A model generated the notes under the pieces. It worked only from the letters and a program-made list of their open reading frames with translations, did not search any database and was not told the origin of the DNA. From a virus: a stretch of 64,000 nt of DNA. Position numbers and translations under genes: made by a program. Below, piece after piece: positions 8,155-15,128 of this stretch; within the stretch, counting starts at the first letter, position 1, and each line of letters opens with the position of its first letter. The stretch covers positions 1 through 64,000 of the IMG/VR virus record IMGVR_UViG_3300050821_002122; one strand, 5' to 3'.

Positions 8155-8489
8155 AGATCGAAGCCGCCCGTAGGCTTCATGCCTACGATAGCAAATGGTC
8201 GCAGAAGGTAGAAAAAGACATCAACATCAAGAACCAAGGTAAACCAGAGTTGAATGATGTTGGTCCGGATGCGGCTTTATTCAAGATGCAGCCCTCCGAA
8301 TTGGCCCGCACTCTAAAGAACAGGTACAAGGACGACTTCAAGGCAGCCATGTCGGCCATTTCGTTCTACGTGAATCGCGCTGGTAAGAAGCTTCTGTCGC
8401 CGGATAAGAATCGGCTCGACAAAGCTAAAGAAGAGTTGCGCAAACTTTATGGGAAATCAGATGAAGATAGAGGCAGCCAAGCGCCTTAA
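8151..8489 (+). CDS. DUF3175-family protein with MKIEAA tag, second copy, 112 aa
   Basis: Begins MKIEAARRLHA and then follows the same plan as the protein at 7503: K-W-S-Q, a variable region, F-K-A-A-M-S-A-I-S-F-Y-V-N-R-A-G-K, and K-A-K-E-E-L-R-K-L-Y-G. It is longer by an insertion after K-W-S-Q and by a C-terminal extension (KSDEDRGSQAP). That extension is encoded by the same bases, in another frame, as the tag of the downstream homospermidine synthase (29-base overlap, 8461-8489). The two DUF3175 copies are separated by one gene and are clearly diverged, so the duplication is not recent. Function unknown. Confidence 0.75.
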   Translation: MKIEAARRLHAYDSKWSQKVEKDINIKNQGKPELNDVGPDAALFKMQPSELARTLKNRYKDDFKAAMSAISFYVNRAGKKLLSPDKNRLDKAKEELRKLYGKSDEDRGSQAP

Positions 8490-9900
8490 GGCGCACAATG
8501 GAAAAATCGCACATGAGGGCAACGTGTTGATGCTGGGCTTCGGCGGTGTTGGGCAGACGATGCTACCCCTAATGCTTAGGCACTTCACGACTCACCCCAA
8601 GAATATTCGTGTGGTAGAGAAAGATGACCATACCGAACTGTTTGCAGAGAAGTATGGTTCGACTGGTGTCCACTACGAGATACTGACTGTCACGCGGGAC
8701 AACCTGCATGAGGTATTGAGCGTGTTGAGCGCAGGTGACCTGTTGGTCAATCTGTCGACAGACATTGATGGCATCGAACTGGTAGAATGGTGCTTGCAGC
8801 AAGGTGTAATGTACATCGATACCTCAATCGAGCGGTGGCCAGACGAACCAGATGAGACGTTGCCTGATTTGGCAGAGCGCACACTGTATCACACGCATCA
8901 GGCAATACGCGAGATGGCATCGAACTATCCTGGTAGTGCGACCTGTGTTGTCACTCATGGTGCGAACCCCGGCCTCGTAACCTACTTCGTTAAAGCCGCG
9001 CTACTCGATATAGCGAAGGCTCAAGGCCTTAATGTCTATCCTCAAAACAAAGACGAGTGGGCCGAGTTGGCAAAAGACCTTGAGGTGAAGGTGATCCATA
9101 TTGCCGAACGCGATACTCAGTTGATGGACAAGCCTAAAGAGGTGAATGAGTTCGTGAACACTTGGTCATGCCACGGCTTCTGGGCAGAGGGTCGCGCACC
9201 TGCAGAATTGGGTTGGGGTACGCACGAGAACAAGCTACCTTATGGCGGCAATGAACATGACGAAGGCCCACAGAACGCTATTTACCTTAGCCAGCCGTCT
9301 GTATCGGTCCTACTCAAATCGTGGGTACCTAAAGGTGGTGCCTACAATGGTTTCTGTGTGCAGCATTCCGAGTCGGTCACTCTCAGCGAATACCTGACTA
9401 CCTCCGATGGTTCCTACAGACCGTCGGTCTACTACGTTTATTGCCCGTGCGATGCTGCGGTAGCCTCAGTGCATGAATTCAGGGGCCGTGAATTGGATAT
9501 GCAGGCGCATACCCGCGTAGCCAAAACAGAAATCGTAAGTGGTCGTGACGAATTAGGTGTCCTGCTGCTGGGCCACAAACTGAAAGCATGGTTCTTTGGT
9601 TCGCAGTTGGACATTGAGGAAGCCAATAGGCTGCTGCCAGGTGAGGGACCAACCACGATCCAAGTGGGCGCTGCCTTACTGGGTGCCATAGCATGGATGG
9701 TTGAAAATCCGAACGAAGGTTACTGCGAACCCGAGGACTTACCGCATGAGTTCGTACTAAGCCGTGCGATGCCATATCTTGGTCCTGTGGTCTCTACGCA
9801 ATCCGATTGGTCTCCGCACCAAGATCGTAACACGCTGTTCCCCAATGATGTCGATGCGGACCATCCGTGGACCTTTGCCAACTTCCAAATATCTAGCTGA
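8461..9900 (+). CDS. hss: Homospermidine synthase with MKIEAA tag
   Basis: A 479-residue protein. After the tag (MKIEAAKRLKA) comes a Rossmann fold opening L-G-F-G-G-V-G (about 25-31). It then matches bacterial homospermidine synthase (the ~477-residue Blastochloris type) along its whole length: G-A-N-P-G-L-V, H-I-A-E-R-D-T-Q, V-N-T-W-S, P-A-E-L-G-W-G-T, D-E-L-G-V-L-L-L-G-H, G-S-Q-L-x-I-E-E, P-Y-L-G-P-V and a C-terminal L-F-P-x-D-V-D. These enzymes make homospermidine from putrescine (and spermidine) with NAD as a cycling cofactor. No frameshift or truncation is seen, so it should be active. The tag occupies the place of the short variable N-terminus of bacterial enzymes. Polyamines neutralise packaged DNA, and the tag suggests the enzyme may be in the head. 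Family very secure; packaging is inference. Confidence 0.93.
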   Translation: MKIEAAKRLKAHNGKIAHEGNVLMLGFGGVGQTMLPLMLRHFTTHPKNIRVVEKDDHTELFAEKYGSTGVHYEILTVTRDNLHEVLSVLSAGDLLVNLSTDIDGIELVEWCLQQGVMYIDTSIERWPDEPDETLPDLAERTLYHTHQAIREMASNYPGSATCVVTHGANPGLVTYFVKAALLDIAKAQGLNVYPQNKDEWAELAKDLEVKVIHIAERDTQLMDKPKEVNEFVNTWSCHGFWAEGRAPAELGWGTHENKLPYGGNEHDEGPQNAIYLSQPSVSVLLKSWVPKGGAYNGFCVQHSESVTLSEYLTTSDGSYRPSVYYVYCPCDAAVASVHEFRGRELDMQAHTRVAKTEIVSGRDELGVLLLGHKLKAWFFGSQLDIEEANRLLPGEGPTTIQVGAALLGAIAWMVENPNEGYCEPEDLPHEFVLSRAMPYLGPVVSTQSDWSPHQDRNTLFPNDVDADHPWTFANFQISS

Positions 9901-9907
9901 GGTCAAT

Positions 9908-10192
9908 ATGAAAATCGAAGCAGCTAATCGGATACAAGCAACAGAACGCCGCGTCAATGGTTGGCTTTGGAAGCCAGATGCACATACAAAAGCGAAGAGT
10001 CTAGCCAATGCTGTATTGCTCGTATCAGCCGACAAAGAGATGCGGAATTTGGCTAGCAACATACTCAGTAACGGTATTTACGATACTAAAGCTGAGTTAT
10101 CTATAGCACTAAAGAAACTTGGTCGCGAATTAACCAAAAGTATTAAGCCTATGGTAGGCGATATTCTTACCAGCTTAAAGGATTCAAAATGA
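9908..10192 (+). CDS. MKIEAA-tagged protein, 94 aa
   Basis: Begins MKIEAANRIQA at ATG 9908, seven bases after the homospermidine synthase stop, with a weak ribosome-binding site (GAGGTCAAT). The remaining ~80 residues are mostly helical and basic (RELTKSIKPMVGDIL) with no recognised motif. The stop overlaps the next tagged gene (ATGA at 10189-10192). Unknown function; a small DNA-contacting internal protein would fit the basic C-terminal half, but there is no direct evidence. Confidence 0.7.
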   Translation: MKIEAANRIQATERRVNGWLWKPDAHTKAKSLANAVLLVSADKEMRNLASNILSNGIYDTKAELSIALKKLGRELTKSIKPMVGDILTSLKDSK

Positions 10193-10995
10193 AAATTGAA
10201 GCAGCCCGTAGACTTAGGGCATCTGATTACCGAGTACTGGCCGCCCAACTCGACTACGAGCAGTGGTCAGCAATCCTCAGTCACATCAATGAGCCGCAAA
10301 AGGTGGTAGCATTAGACGTATGGAAATCGGTCAAGACTGGGCTCGATCAGATCAACAGCCTGGTGCAACATGTCAAGAAACTGATCGAAGAGGTAGCCCA
10401 CGAAGTAGGCTTAGAGATCAAAGATATCATCGAAACCTTCCGCACGAAGCCTATGCTGGCCTTTCTGAAGGCATGCAAATTCAGTATCATGACGTTGGTG
10501 AAGCCGCTCAAGGCATTCGCTACTCTGTACAAAGACGGCATTCTCAAGATATTCGCCGAGTTGCACGACACCAAAGCGTTCCAGCAGTTACACAGCGGTG
10601 CTATAAAGGTCGATGAGTTCCTTGCGCGCTATCCTCTTCTACGGCAACTGGCTGGTCCTGCCATAGCAGGCTTGCTGATTTGGATTTGGCTAACTGGCAA
10701 TTTTACAGCACATCCAGATTTAGACATGGACCTAGTTGCGCTTATAAAGGCAGCTTTGGGCGGTCACTGGTCAGCGGCTGAGTTGTTTACCTCTCCTCAG
10801 GGATTGCTTATGATGGGTCTGCTGGTAGCAGGTCTCACCGCTCCTTGGCCATCGCCAGCATGGCTCACCGGCTCTGTGCCCTTCAATATATTGGTGGCAT
10901 TGTGCTACACGGCGTACAAACATGCGCCGACGAATCCGACAGTCAAACAAGGACTGTCACATCTCAAATCTAAGATCAAGTTCTCCCACGTGTGA
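10189..10995 (+). CDS. MKIEAA-tagged protein with C-terminal membrane segments, 268 aa
   Basis: A 268-residue protein starting MKIEAARRLRA. Residues ~15-150 are amphipathic helices (INSLVQHVKKLIEEVAHEVG; FSIMTLVKPLKAFATLYK). Three apolar stretches follow: about 155-172 (AGPAIAGLLIWIWLTG), 203-218 (GLLMMGLLVAGLTA) and 228-243 (FNILVALCYTAY). The C-terminus is basic. A membrane-active protein carrying the same tag as soluble enzymes is notable: if it is packaged in the head, it could insert into the host membrane at genome entry. No family is recognised. It overlaps the previous gene by four bases. Confidence 0.7.
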   Translation: MKIEAARRLRASDYRVLAAQLDYEQWSAILSHINEPQKVVALDVWKSVKTGLDQINSLVQHVKKLIEEVAHEVGLEIKDIIETFRTKPMLAFLKACKFSIMTLVKPLKAFATLYKDGILKIFAELHDTKAFQQLHSGAIKVDEFLARYPLLRQLAGPAIAGLLIWIWLTGNFTAHPDLDMDLVALIKAALGGHWSAAELFTSPQGLLMMGLLVAGLTAPWPSPAWLTGSVPFNILVALCYTAYKHAPTNPTVKQGLSHLKSKIKFSHV

Positions 10996-11001
10996 GGTCA
11001 T

Positions 11002-11886
11002 ATGCAACTATGTCCTAAATGCGGATCACCTCCGTCAGCGGTCTACGATGGCAACATCGCTGAATGCTATAACCATCATTTGTTCCGACTAAAGAAGAAA
11101 ACGAAAGGCTCTGCCATGCCCTCCTCAGTATATGATAAATCGTGCCCAACCTGCGCTGGTAAAATCGTGTCAACCGCTCGTATGGTTGATGATAGCCAAG
11201 CACCAACTTCGTGCATTAATGGGCATACGTTCATGCGCAGCGAAGCAGTAGCAGCACAAGTGAAAGCAGCCAAGCCTACATCGGTATACGACCTACCGTG
11301 CCCTACGTGTGCTGGTAAGATTATATCTACTGCCAAGATGAACGACAGCACTCAAGCCCCAACAAATTGTATTAACGGGCACACGTTCATGCGGGCAGAG
11401 GCCTATGCGTCAGCCAATAACAAGCTCGCACCGTTCTTCGGGCAGAACGCACTGAGTGCCAGTACCAAGCCTTTCAAGATCGAGGCAGCTGCCCGTCTGA
11501 AAGCAACCTTGTTGACCGCTGTTGAGAAGTTGATGGCAAAGTCCACGCCGGTTACGAAGATCGCAGAGAAGGGTATGCGCGATATTGACCATCAAATGGC
11601 GCTACTGGGTTATCAGGCGAAGACGGTTCAGAAACGTGCGTTCTATACCACTGACTTCGTTGAGCGCACCGACAATGTGGACGATGAACCGAAAGTATTC
11701 TCCATGACTGGCTGGCATGGTAACGGTCACTACGGTGACGAGAAAACCATCCTTGAGTTCTACGACAACCAGCGCAGTGAAAAACCAATCATCTCCATCG
11801 GCGTGTTGAGCGAAGAGAACATCAACGAGAAACGCCAGTTGGAGGTCGTCAAAGAAATTCTGGACTATGTACGCAAGCACGGGTGA
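11002..11886 (+). CDS. Zinc-ribbon repeat protein with internal KIEAA motif, 294 aa
   Basis: The N-terminal 145 residues hold three zinc-ribbon-like units: C-P-K-C-G at residue 4 with a later C-x-N-H-H, then two near-identical copies of C-P-T-C-A-G-K-I with a downstream C-I-N-G-H-T-F-M-R, each preceded by S-V-Y-D. At residues 158-168 the sequence F-K-I-E-A-A-A-R-L-K-A reproduces the N-terminal tag of neighbouring genes, but here internally and without a Met. The C-terminal ~125 residues are a mixed alpha/beta domain of unknown family. It looks like a ribbon protein fused in front of a tagged protein. If the tag is a protease site, the ribbons would be removed or separated on maturation. Confidence 0.7.
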   Translation: MQLCPKCGSPPSAVYDGNIAECYNHHLFRLKKKTKGSAMPSSVYDKSCPTCAGKIVSTARMVDDSQAPTSCINGHTFMRSEAVAAQVKAAKPTSVYDLPCPTCAGKIISTAKMNDSTQAPTNCINGHTFMRAEAYASANNKLAPFFGQNALSASTKPFKIEAAARLKATLLTAVEKLMAKSTPVTKIAEKGMRDIDHQMALLGYQAKTVQKRAFYTTDFVERTDNVDDEPKVFSMTGWHGNGHYGDEKTILEFYDNQRSEKPIISIGVLSEENINEKRQLEVVKEILDYVRKHG

Positions 11887-11889
11887 CCT

Positions 11890-12171
11890 ATGAAAATTCA
11901 TGCCGCACGCAGGCTGTTGGCAGCCGATATGACGCTGCGCAATCTGTTGAATATCGATGGTGATCTTATCAGCCTGCACGGCAATCGCGCTCAGTACAAG
12001 CTGACTACTGCGTTGTACAAAGCCATGCAGATACTCGACAAACGATTGGGTTCACATAAGGAGGGCAAGCAAGGCTCGACAGATATCTATGTTTGGGAAG
12101 TACCTAACCTAGGCGTCTGTATCTATTCACCATCTGGTGGTGATCCCACTTTGGAGATTTATGACCGTTAA
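11890..12171 (+). CDS. MKIHAA-tagged protein, 93 aa
   Basis: Starts MKIHAARRLLA, a variant of the tag with His for Glu at position 4. The remaining ~80 residues have a helical middle (TALYKAMQILDKRL) and beta-type end (DIYVWEVPNLGVCIY). No family is recognised. It begins four bases after the zinc-ribbon gene stop, and is followed by a membrane-protein gene 10 bases downstream with a strong TAAGGAGG site. If the tag is cleaved after Glu4, this variant would be a test case for whether Glu is required. Confidence 0.65.
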   Translation: MKIHAARRLLAADMTLRNLLNIDGDLISLHGNRAQYKLTTALYKAMQILDKRLGSHKEGKQGSTDIYVWEVPNLGVCIYSPSGGDPTLEIYDR

Positions 12172-12181
12172 GGAGGTTTAC

Positions 12182-12550
12182 ATGGACAAAACTTTAGGCC
12201 AGTTGTGGGCACACCCTGGTGACATATCGATAATGCAGGCCGTACTCGTCTTGGTCATCTTGGCAGCAATCATATTGTTGACCTTTGTTCAGATGAAGAA
12301 AGATGCCATCGATCTGCGTTGGTTGATACTGGACGAGAAAAAGCGCCCGAGTCTGCACAAGATATCGCAGGTTACGGCACTCTGTATCTCAACCTGGGGT
12401 TTCGTGACCTTGACATTGCACAACCAACTGACCGAGTACTACTTCACTGGTTACATGGTTGTCTGGTCTGGTTCGGTGGCTTTGGATAAATATCTGTCCA
12501 ACCGACATCAAGAACATACTGCCGATACGGCCGCTGAAGGACCTCACTAG
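12182..12550 (+). CDS. Small membrane protein, possible holin-like, 122 aa
   Basis: A 122-residue protein starting after an excellent ribosome-binding site (TAAGGAGGTTTAC). It has one long apolar segment at about 17-38 (AVLVLVILAAIILLTFV), a charged cytoplasm-type loop (DLRWLILDEKKRPS), a second segment at about 66-82 (VTALCISTWGFVTLTL) and probably a third weak one (TGYMVVWSGSVAL). I recall similar small phage membrane proteins of this layout, some annotated as holin-like, but the main holin candidate in this window is at 56015. It has no tag. Role uncertain. Confidence 0.65.
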   Translation: MDKTLGQLWAHPGDISIMQAVLVLVILAAIILLTFVQMKKDAIDLRWLILDEKKRPSLHKISQVTALCISTWGFVTLTLHNQLTEYYFTGYMVVWSGSVALDKYLSNRHQEHTADTAAEGPH

Positions 12551-12558
12551 GAGCTACC

Positions 12559-12951
12559 ATGTCTTGGACCTGTAAGATGATCGAGTACCACAAAGGGCTG
12601 CACACAAAGGGCGGTGGTATTGAAACAGGTGACATGTTCTGGGGTCCTAAGCCAGACGAGTTGGATGACCCTAAGTGGTCGGCTACGGTTCGCTTCGTGT
12701 GCCGCCACTTGAGCGCCTATTACCTCCAGAACAATAGCCATCGCAGTCCCTTAGTGGTCTGTTTGCCTAGCGGCGACCTATTCTGTGTAGATGGCATGTG
12801 CTGGTCTAGTGGTAATTACTACGGTGGCTGGAAGGTCAGTGGTGATGCACCACATATCACAGTAGAACCAAGTATCAATATGCAGGGTATCTATCATGGC
12901 TACCTGCAGCAAGGAATCATTACCGACGATTGCGAAGGTCGTCAATTTTAA
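12559..12951 (+). CDS. Hypothetical protein, 130 aa, possible DUF6527 relative
   Basis: This 130-residue protein carries several Trp, Cys and His residues. The stretch P-L-V-V-C-L-P-S-G-D, then W-K-V-S-G, H-I-T-V-E-P-S-I-N and finally Y-H-G-Y-L-Q-Q-G-I-I-T-D-D parallels the order P-S-I / C-H-S-F-I / G-R-I-Q-F seen in the DUF6527-like protein at 7765. The two could be distant relatives, but this is weak. No tag. The final codons (CGT CAA TTT TAA) contain the TCAATTTTA motif found upstream of several late genes. Confidence 0.6.
   Translation: MSWTCKMIEYHKGLHTKGGGIETGDMFWGPKPDELDDPKWSATVRFVCRHLSAYYLQNNSHRSPLVVCLPSGDLFCVDGMCWSSGNYYGGWKVSGDAPHITVEPSINMQGIYHGYLQQGIITDDCEGRQF
12942..12950 (+). promoter_or_regulatory. 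Late-type motif TCAATTTTA over a stop codon
   Basis: The nine-base motif spans the last codons of the preceding gene and lies 28 bases before the ATG at 12979. It may give the tagged genes from 12979 onward their own promoter. Because the bases also code for protein, chance is possible. Confidence 0.35.
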
Positions 12952-12978
12952 GTAGCACTCAACCACAAAGGAAATGAA

Positions 12979-13302
12979 ATGAAGATCGAAGCCGCTACTC
13001 GCATCAAAACCGTATACGCTGCTCAACAGGTCGTTGCTGCTGACGCGAACGAAAAGAAAGCCATCAAGTACCTGACGGAGGTGGGCTTCGCTGGTCTCAC
13101 GCTGAAAAGCAGTGGTGACAACGTCATCAAGTTCAAGTTCGAGTCCTACGACAAGAAGAAACTGGAGAAGGCTCTCGGCAAACCGAAGGCTTCCAAGTCG
13201 GAAGATGCGGGCGCCATTCGCTACGACATTCCTGGCGCTGGTGTCGTCGCTGTGTGGCCGGCGAAGAACGAAGTCATGATGAAAAACAGCAAACGCAATT
13301 GA
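12979..13302 (+). CDS. MKIEAA-tagged protein with shared ~70-residue domain, 107 aa
   Basis: Starts MKIEAATRIKT after AAAGGAAATGAA. Residues ~30-105 contain V-G-F-A-G-L-T-L-K, N-V-I-K-F-K-F-x-S-Y-D-K-K-x-L-E-K-A-L-G-K-P-K, then G-V-V-A-V-W-P and K-N-S-K-R. The same order of motifs forms the N-terminus of the SprT-like protein at 13923, and a weaker version the N-terminus of the protein at 32885. This is therefore a phage-specific paralogous domain. Its function is unknown. The Lys-rich surface and the ending K-N-S-K-R-N would suit nucleic-acid contact. An intrinsic terminator follows eight bases after the stop. Confidence 0.7.
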   Translation: MKIEAATRIKTVYAAQQVVAADANEKKAIKYLTEVGFAGLTLKSSGDNVIKFKFESYDKKKLEKALGKPKASKSEDAGAIRYDIPGAGVVAVWPAKNEVMMKNSKRN

Positions 13303-13309
13303 TGAACCT

Positions 13310-13337
13310 GGGAGGCACAAAGGCCTCCCATTTCTTT
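13310..13337 (+). terminator. Intrinsic terminator
   Basis: GGGAGGC and GCCTCCC pair around a six-base loop and are followed by ATTTCTTT. It sits between the tagged genes at 12979 and 13348. Readthrough or a further promoter would be needed for the genes that follow. Confidence 0.75.
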
Positions 13338-13347
13338 AGGACACATG

Positions 13348-13926
13348 ATGAAAATCGAGGCATTAACCCGTCTTATTTCTGTTAGTATAGTTCCCCAATC
13401 AACGGCTTTCTCGGAAGCACATGGTAAAGAAAGTCTGGAGCTCTACAGTAAGAGACCAGATCAGTACGTAAACCTGAATCGTAAAATCGTTAAGACCAAC
13501 ATTAGTGGCTTTACGATTGAGGTTGATAAACTCGGTGTCATGTACGATATATTCTTGGTGCATGACGGTAAAGCCGTTGGTCTTCTGGCTCTCACACCGT
13601 CCTCCCTGCTGCGACATGTTTATATCCCTGCGTCTTTTTTCGCAAAGGCGTACCGTGGTTTAGGCTACGCCAAGGCTTTGTACAAGTGGGTGCTAGACAA
13701 TAAAATGTCGCTGCTGAGCGATACCACTCAAAGTAAATACAGTTCAGCACTATGGCAGTCTCTGATTAAGGAATATGAAAACATTTGGGTTACCACAAAT
13801 CGCTTAGGAGTTGAGTTACTACCTGATAGCGATTTGGACTACTTTACCGAACCAGGTGCGCGTATGATCCTGATTCAGCGTGGCCTTGGTAAAGACCAAT
13901 TTATCAAAGAGAACAAAATCAAATGA
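13348..13926 (+). CDS. GNAT-like acetyltransferase with variant tag, 192 aa
   Basis: Begins MKIEALTRLIS, a variant of the tag. Residues ~60-120 look like a GNAT fold: strand I-F-L-V-H-D-G-K-A-V-G-L-L-A-L, then the beta-bulge region, then A-Y-R-G-L-G-Y-A-K-A-L-Y-K-W (about 100-113), which corresponds to the acetyl-CoA pyrophosphate-binding R/Q-x-x-G-x-G/A loop and its helix. The C-terminal ~70 residues are less typical. GNAT enzymes acetylate small molecules or proteins; polyamines are known GNAT substrates, which is interesting near a homospermidine synthase, but nothing here shows the substrate. ATG 13345 would add one Met; 13348 aligns with the other tags. Confidence 0.65.
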   Translation: MKIEALTRLISVSIVPQSTAFSEAHGKESLELYSKRPDQYVNLNRKIVKTNISGFTIEVDKLGVMYDIFLVHDGKAVGLLALTPSSLLRHVYIPASFFAKAYRGLGYAKALYKWVLDNKMSLLSDTTQSKYSSALWQSLIKEYENIWVTTNRLGVELLPDSDLDYFTEPGARMILIQRGLGKDQFIKENKIK

Positions 13927-15128
13927 ACATCACTGCTGCTGTGGCCAACAGGCAAATGGCTCTGGACTTTCTGCGTGGTTTAGGTTTCCACGGTCTACGC
14001 TTCAAGGCTGAAGCCGACAACATGATTAAGTTCTTTTACTCCGATTACGATAAGCATGTATTGGAGGCCCAGCTCGGTAAGCCCAAGAGCGCCGATAAAA
14101 GCATTCGTTACAACTACCGCAAGGATGGTGTAGTTGCTGTTTGGCCAAACAACAAGACGGTAATTCTGAAGAATAGCAAGCGAGGCCTAAAGTCACCACC
14201 AGAGATAGACGAGCCACCGAAACCTGAGGTGAAGCCACCAGTTGATGTCGATAAACCGGAAGGTCCTCAGTTGCCGAAGAGTGGAACTGAGAACGATGAT
14301 GACAAGATACCACACGTAGAGATAGGTCCAGTTCTCCGTGCGCAGTTTGGCAGAGCCCGAGTGCACCGTGAATTGCAGTTGCCTTACATTAAAGAGTTAT
14401 GGCATTATCTTAACCAACACAAATTCCACAACGCACTGCATATGCCCAACCTGAGGGTCATGAAGGCGGTCAAAGGAACTAGCTTTAGGCTGCGCGGTTA
14501 TTGGCAGGCATATAACCGAGAGTTAGGAATGAGCCCGCGCTTGTTCAACGGTTCGGTCGAGTTCTTTGTGGAGGTCTTGTTGCATGAGATGTGTCACCAA
14601 GCTGTCAGCGAAATAGACAAGGTCCGGGATCGCACAGAGCAAGGACATGGTCCTCATTGGATTGCATGGATGCGCAAAGTAGGGCTCAACCCTAATCGAT
14701 ACGATCCTACCGAGAATAAGGTCTTTATGACCAATGAGGAACGGGATGCGTTGGAAGAACGTCAGGCGAAGCAGCGCAATATTCTTGACGTTGTGAAGGA
14801 AGAGGGCCTAGAACACACTGCACCCAAACCTATGATGAATGCGACAGTGCTGTGGAAAGCAGAAATGCACGACGGCATAATTGTGTGTAAGGCATTCGGT
14901 AAGAAGAATATGTGGGCCTTCTTGCCCTATGCTCAGATACGTACCTACAAGCACGGTCAGCTATTCAACTTCCCTTTAGTTTCGGAAGACTCGGTCTACA
15001 AACCACGCAGTGCCATGCCATTAGGATTGGGTGACCAATTGGTTGAGATGACCTTGACCGTCAAACAGCATTACGATACCAAAAAGCAAGATCGTGAAAA
15101 CAGACGCCTGGACAAGTTATGGTCGTAA
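13923..15128 (+). CDS. SprT-like zinc metalloprotease with N-terminal shared domain, 401 aa
   Basis: Two parts are visible. Residues 1-90 repeat the domain of the 107-residue protein at 12979 (G-F-H-G-L-R-F-K, M-I-K-F-F-Y-S-D-Y-D-K, G-V-V-A-V-W-P, K-N-S-K-R-G), after a degenerate tag (MNITAAVANRQ). A Pro/Glu/Lys linker (about 90-125) follows. Residues ~140-270 form a SprT-like protease with H-E-M-C-H (H221, E222, H225) and a downstream G-H-G-P-H-W giving the third metal ligand. SprT/SPRTN proteins bind DNA and, in eukaryotes, cut DNA-protein crosslinks. The C-terminal ~120 residues are unknown. A packaged DNA-bound protease is one reading. Confidence 0.8.
   Translation: MNITAAVANRQMALDFLRGLGFHGLRFKAEADNMIKFFYSDYDKHVLEAQLGKPKSADKSIRYNYRKDGVVAVWPNNKTVILKNSKRGLKSPPEIDEPPKPEVKPPVDVDKPEGPQLPKSGTENDDDKIPHVEIGPVLRAQFGRARVHRELQLPYIKELWHYLNQHKFHNALHMPNLRVMKAVKGTSFRLRGYWQAYNRELGMSPRLFNGSVEFFVEVLLHEMCHQAVSEIDKVRDRTEQGHGPHWIAWMRKVGLNPNRYDPTENKVFMTNEERDALEERQAKQRNILDVVKEEGLEHTAPKPMMNATVLWKAEMHDGIIVCKAFGKKNMWAFLPYAQIRTYKHGQLFNFPLVSEDSVYKPRSAMPLGLGDQLVEMTLTVKQHYDTKKQDRENRRLDKLWS

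Noticed and set aside
11002-11886. Frameshift or sequencing error to explain the internal tag in the zinc-ribbon protein
   Set aside because: The frame is continuous, codon use is even, and there is no Met, ribosome-binding site or stop near the motif, so a genuine fusion or internal site is simpler.
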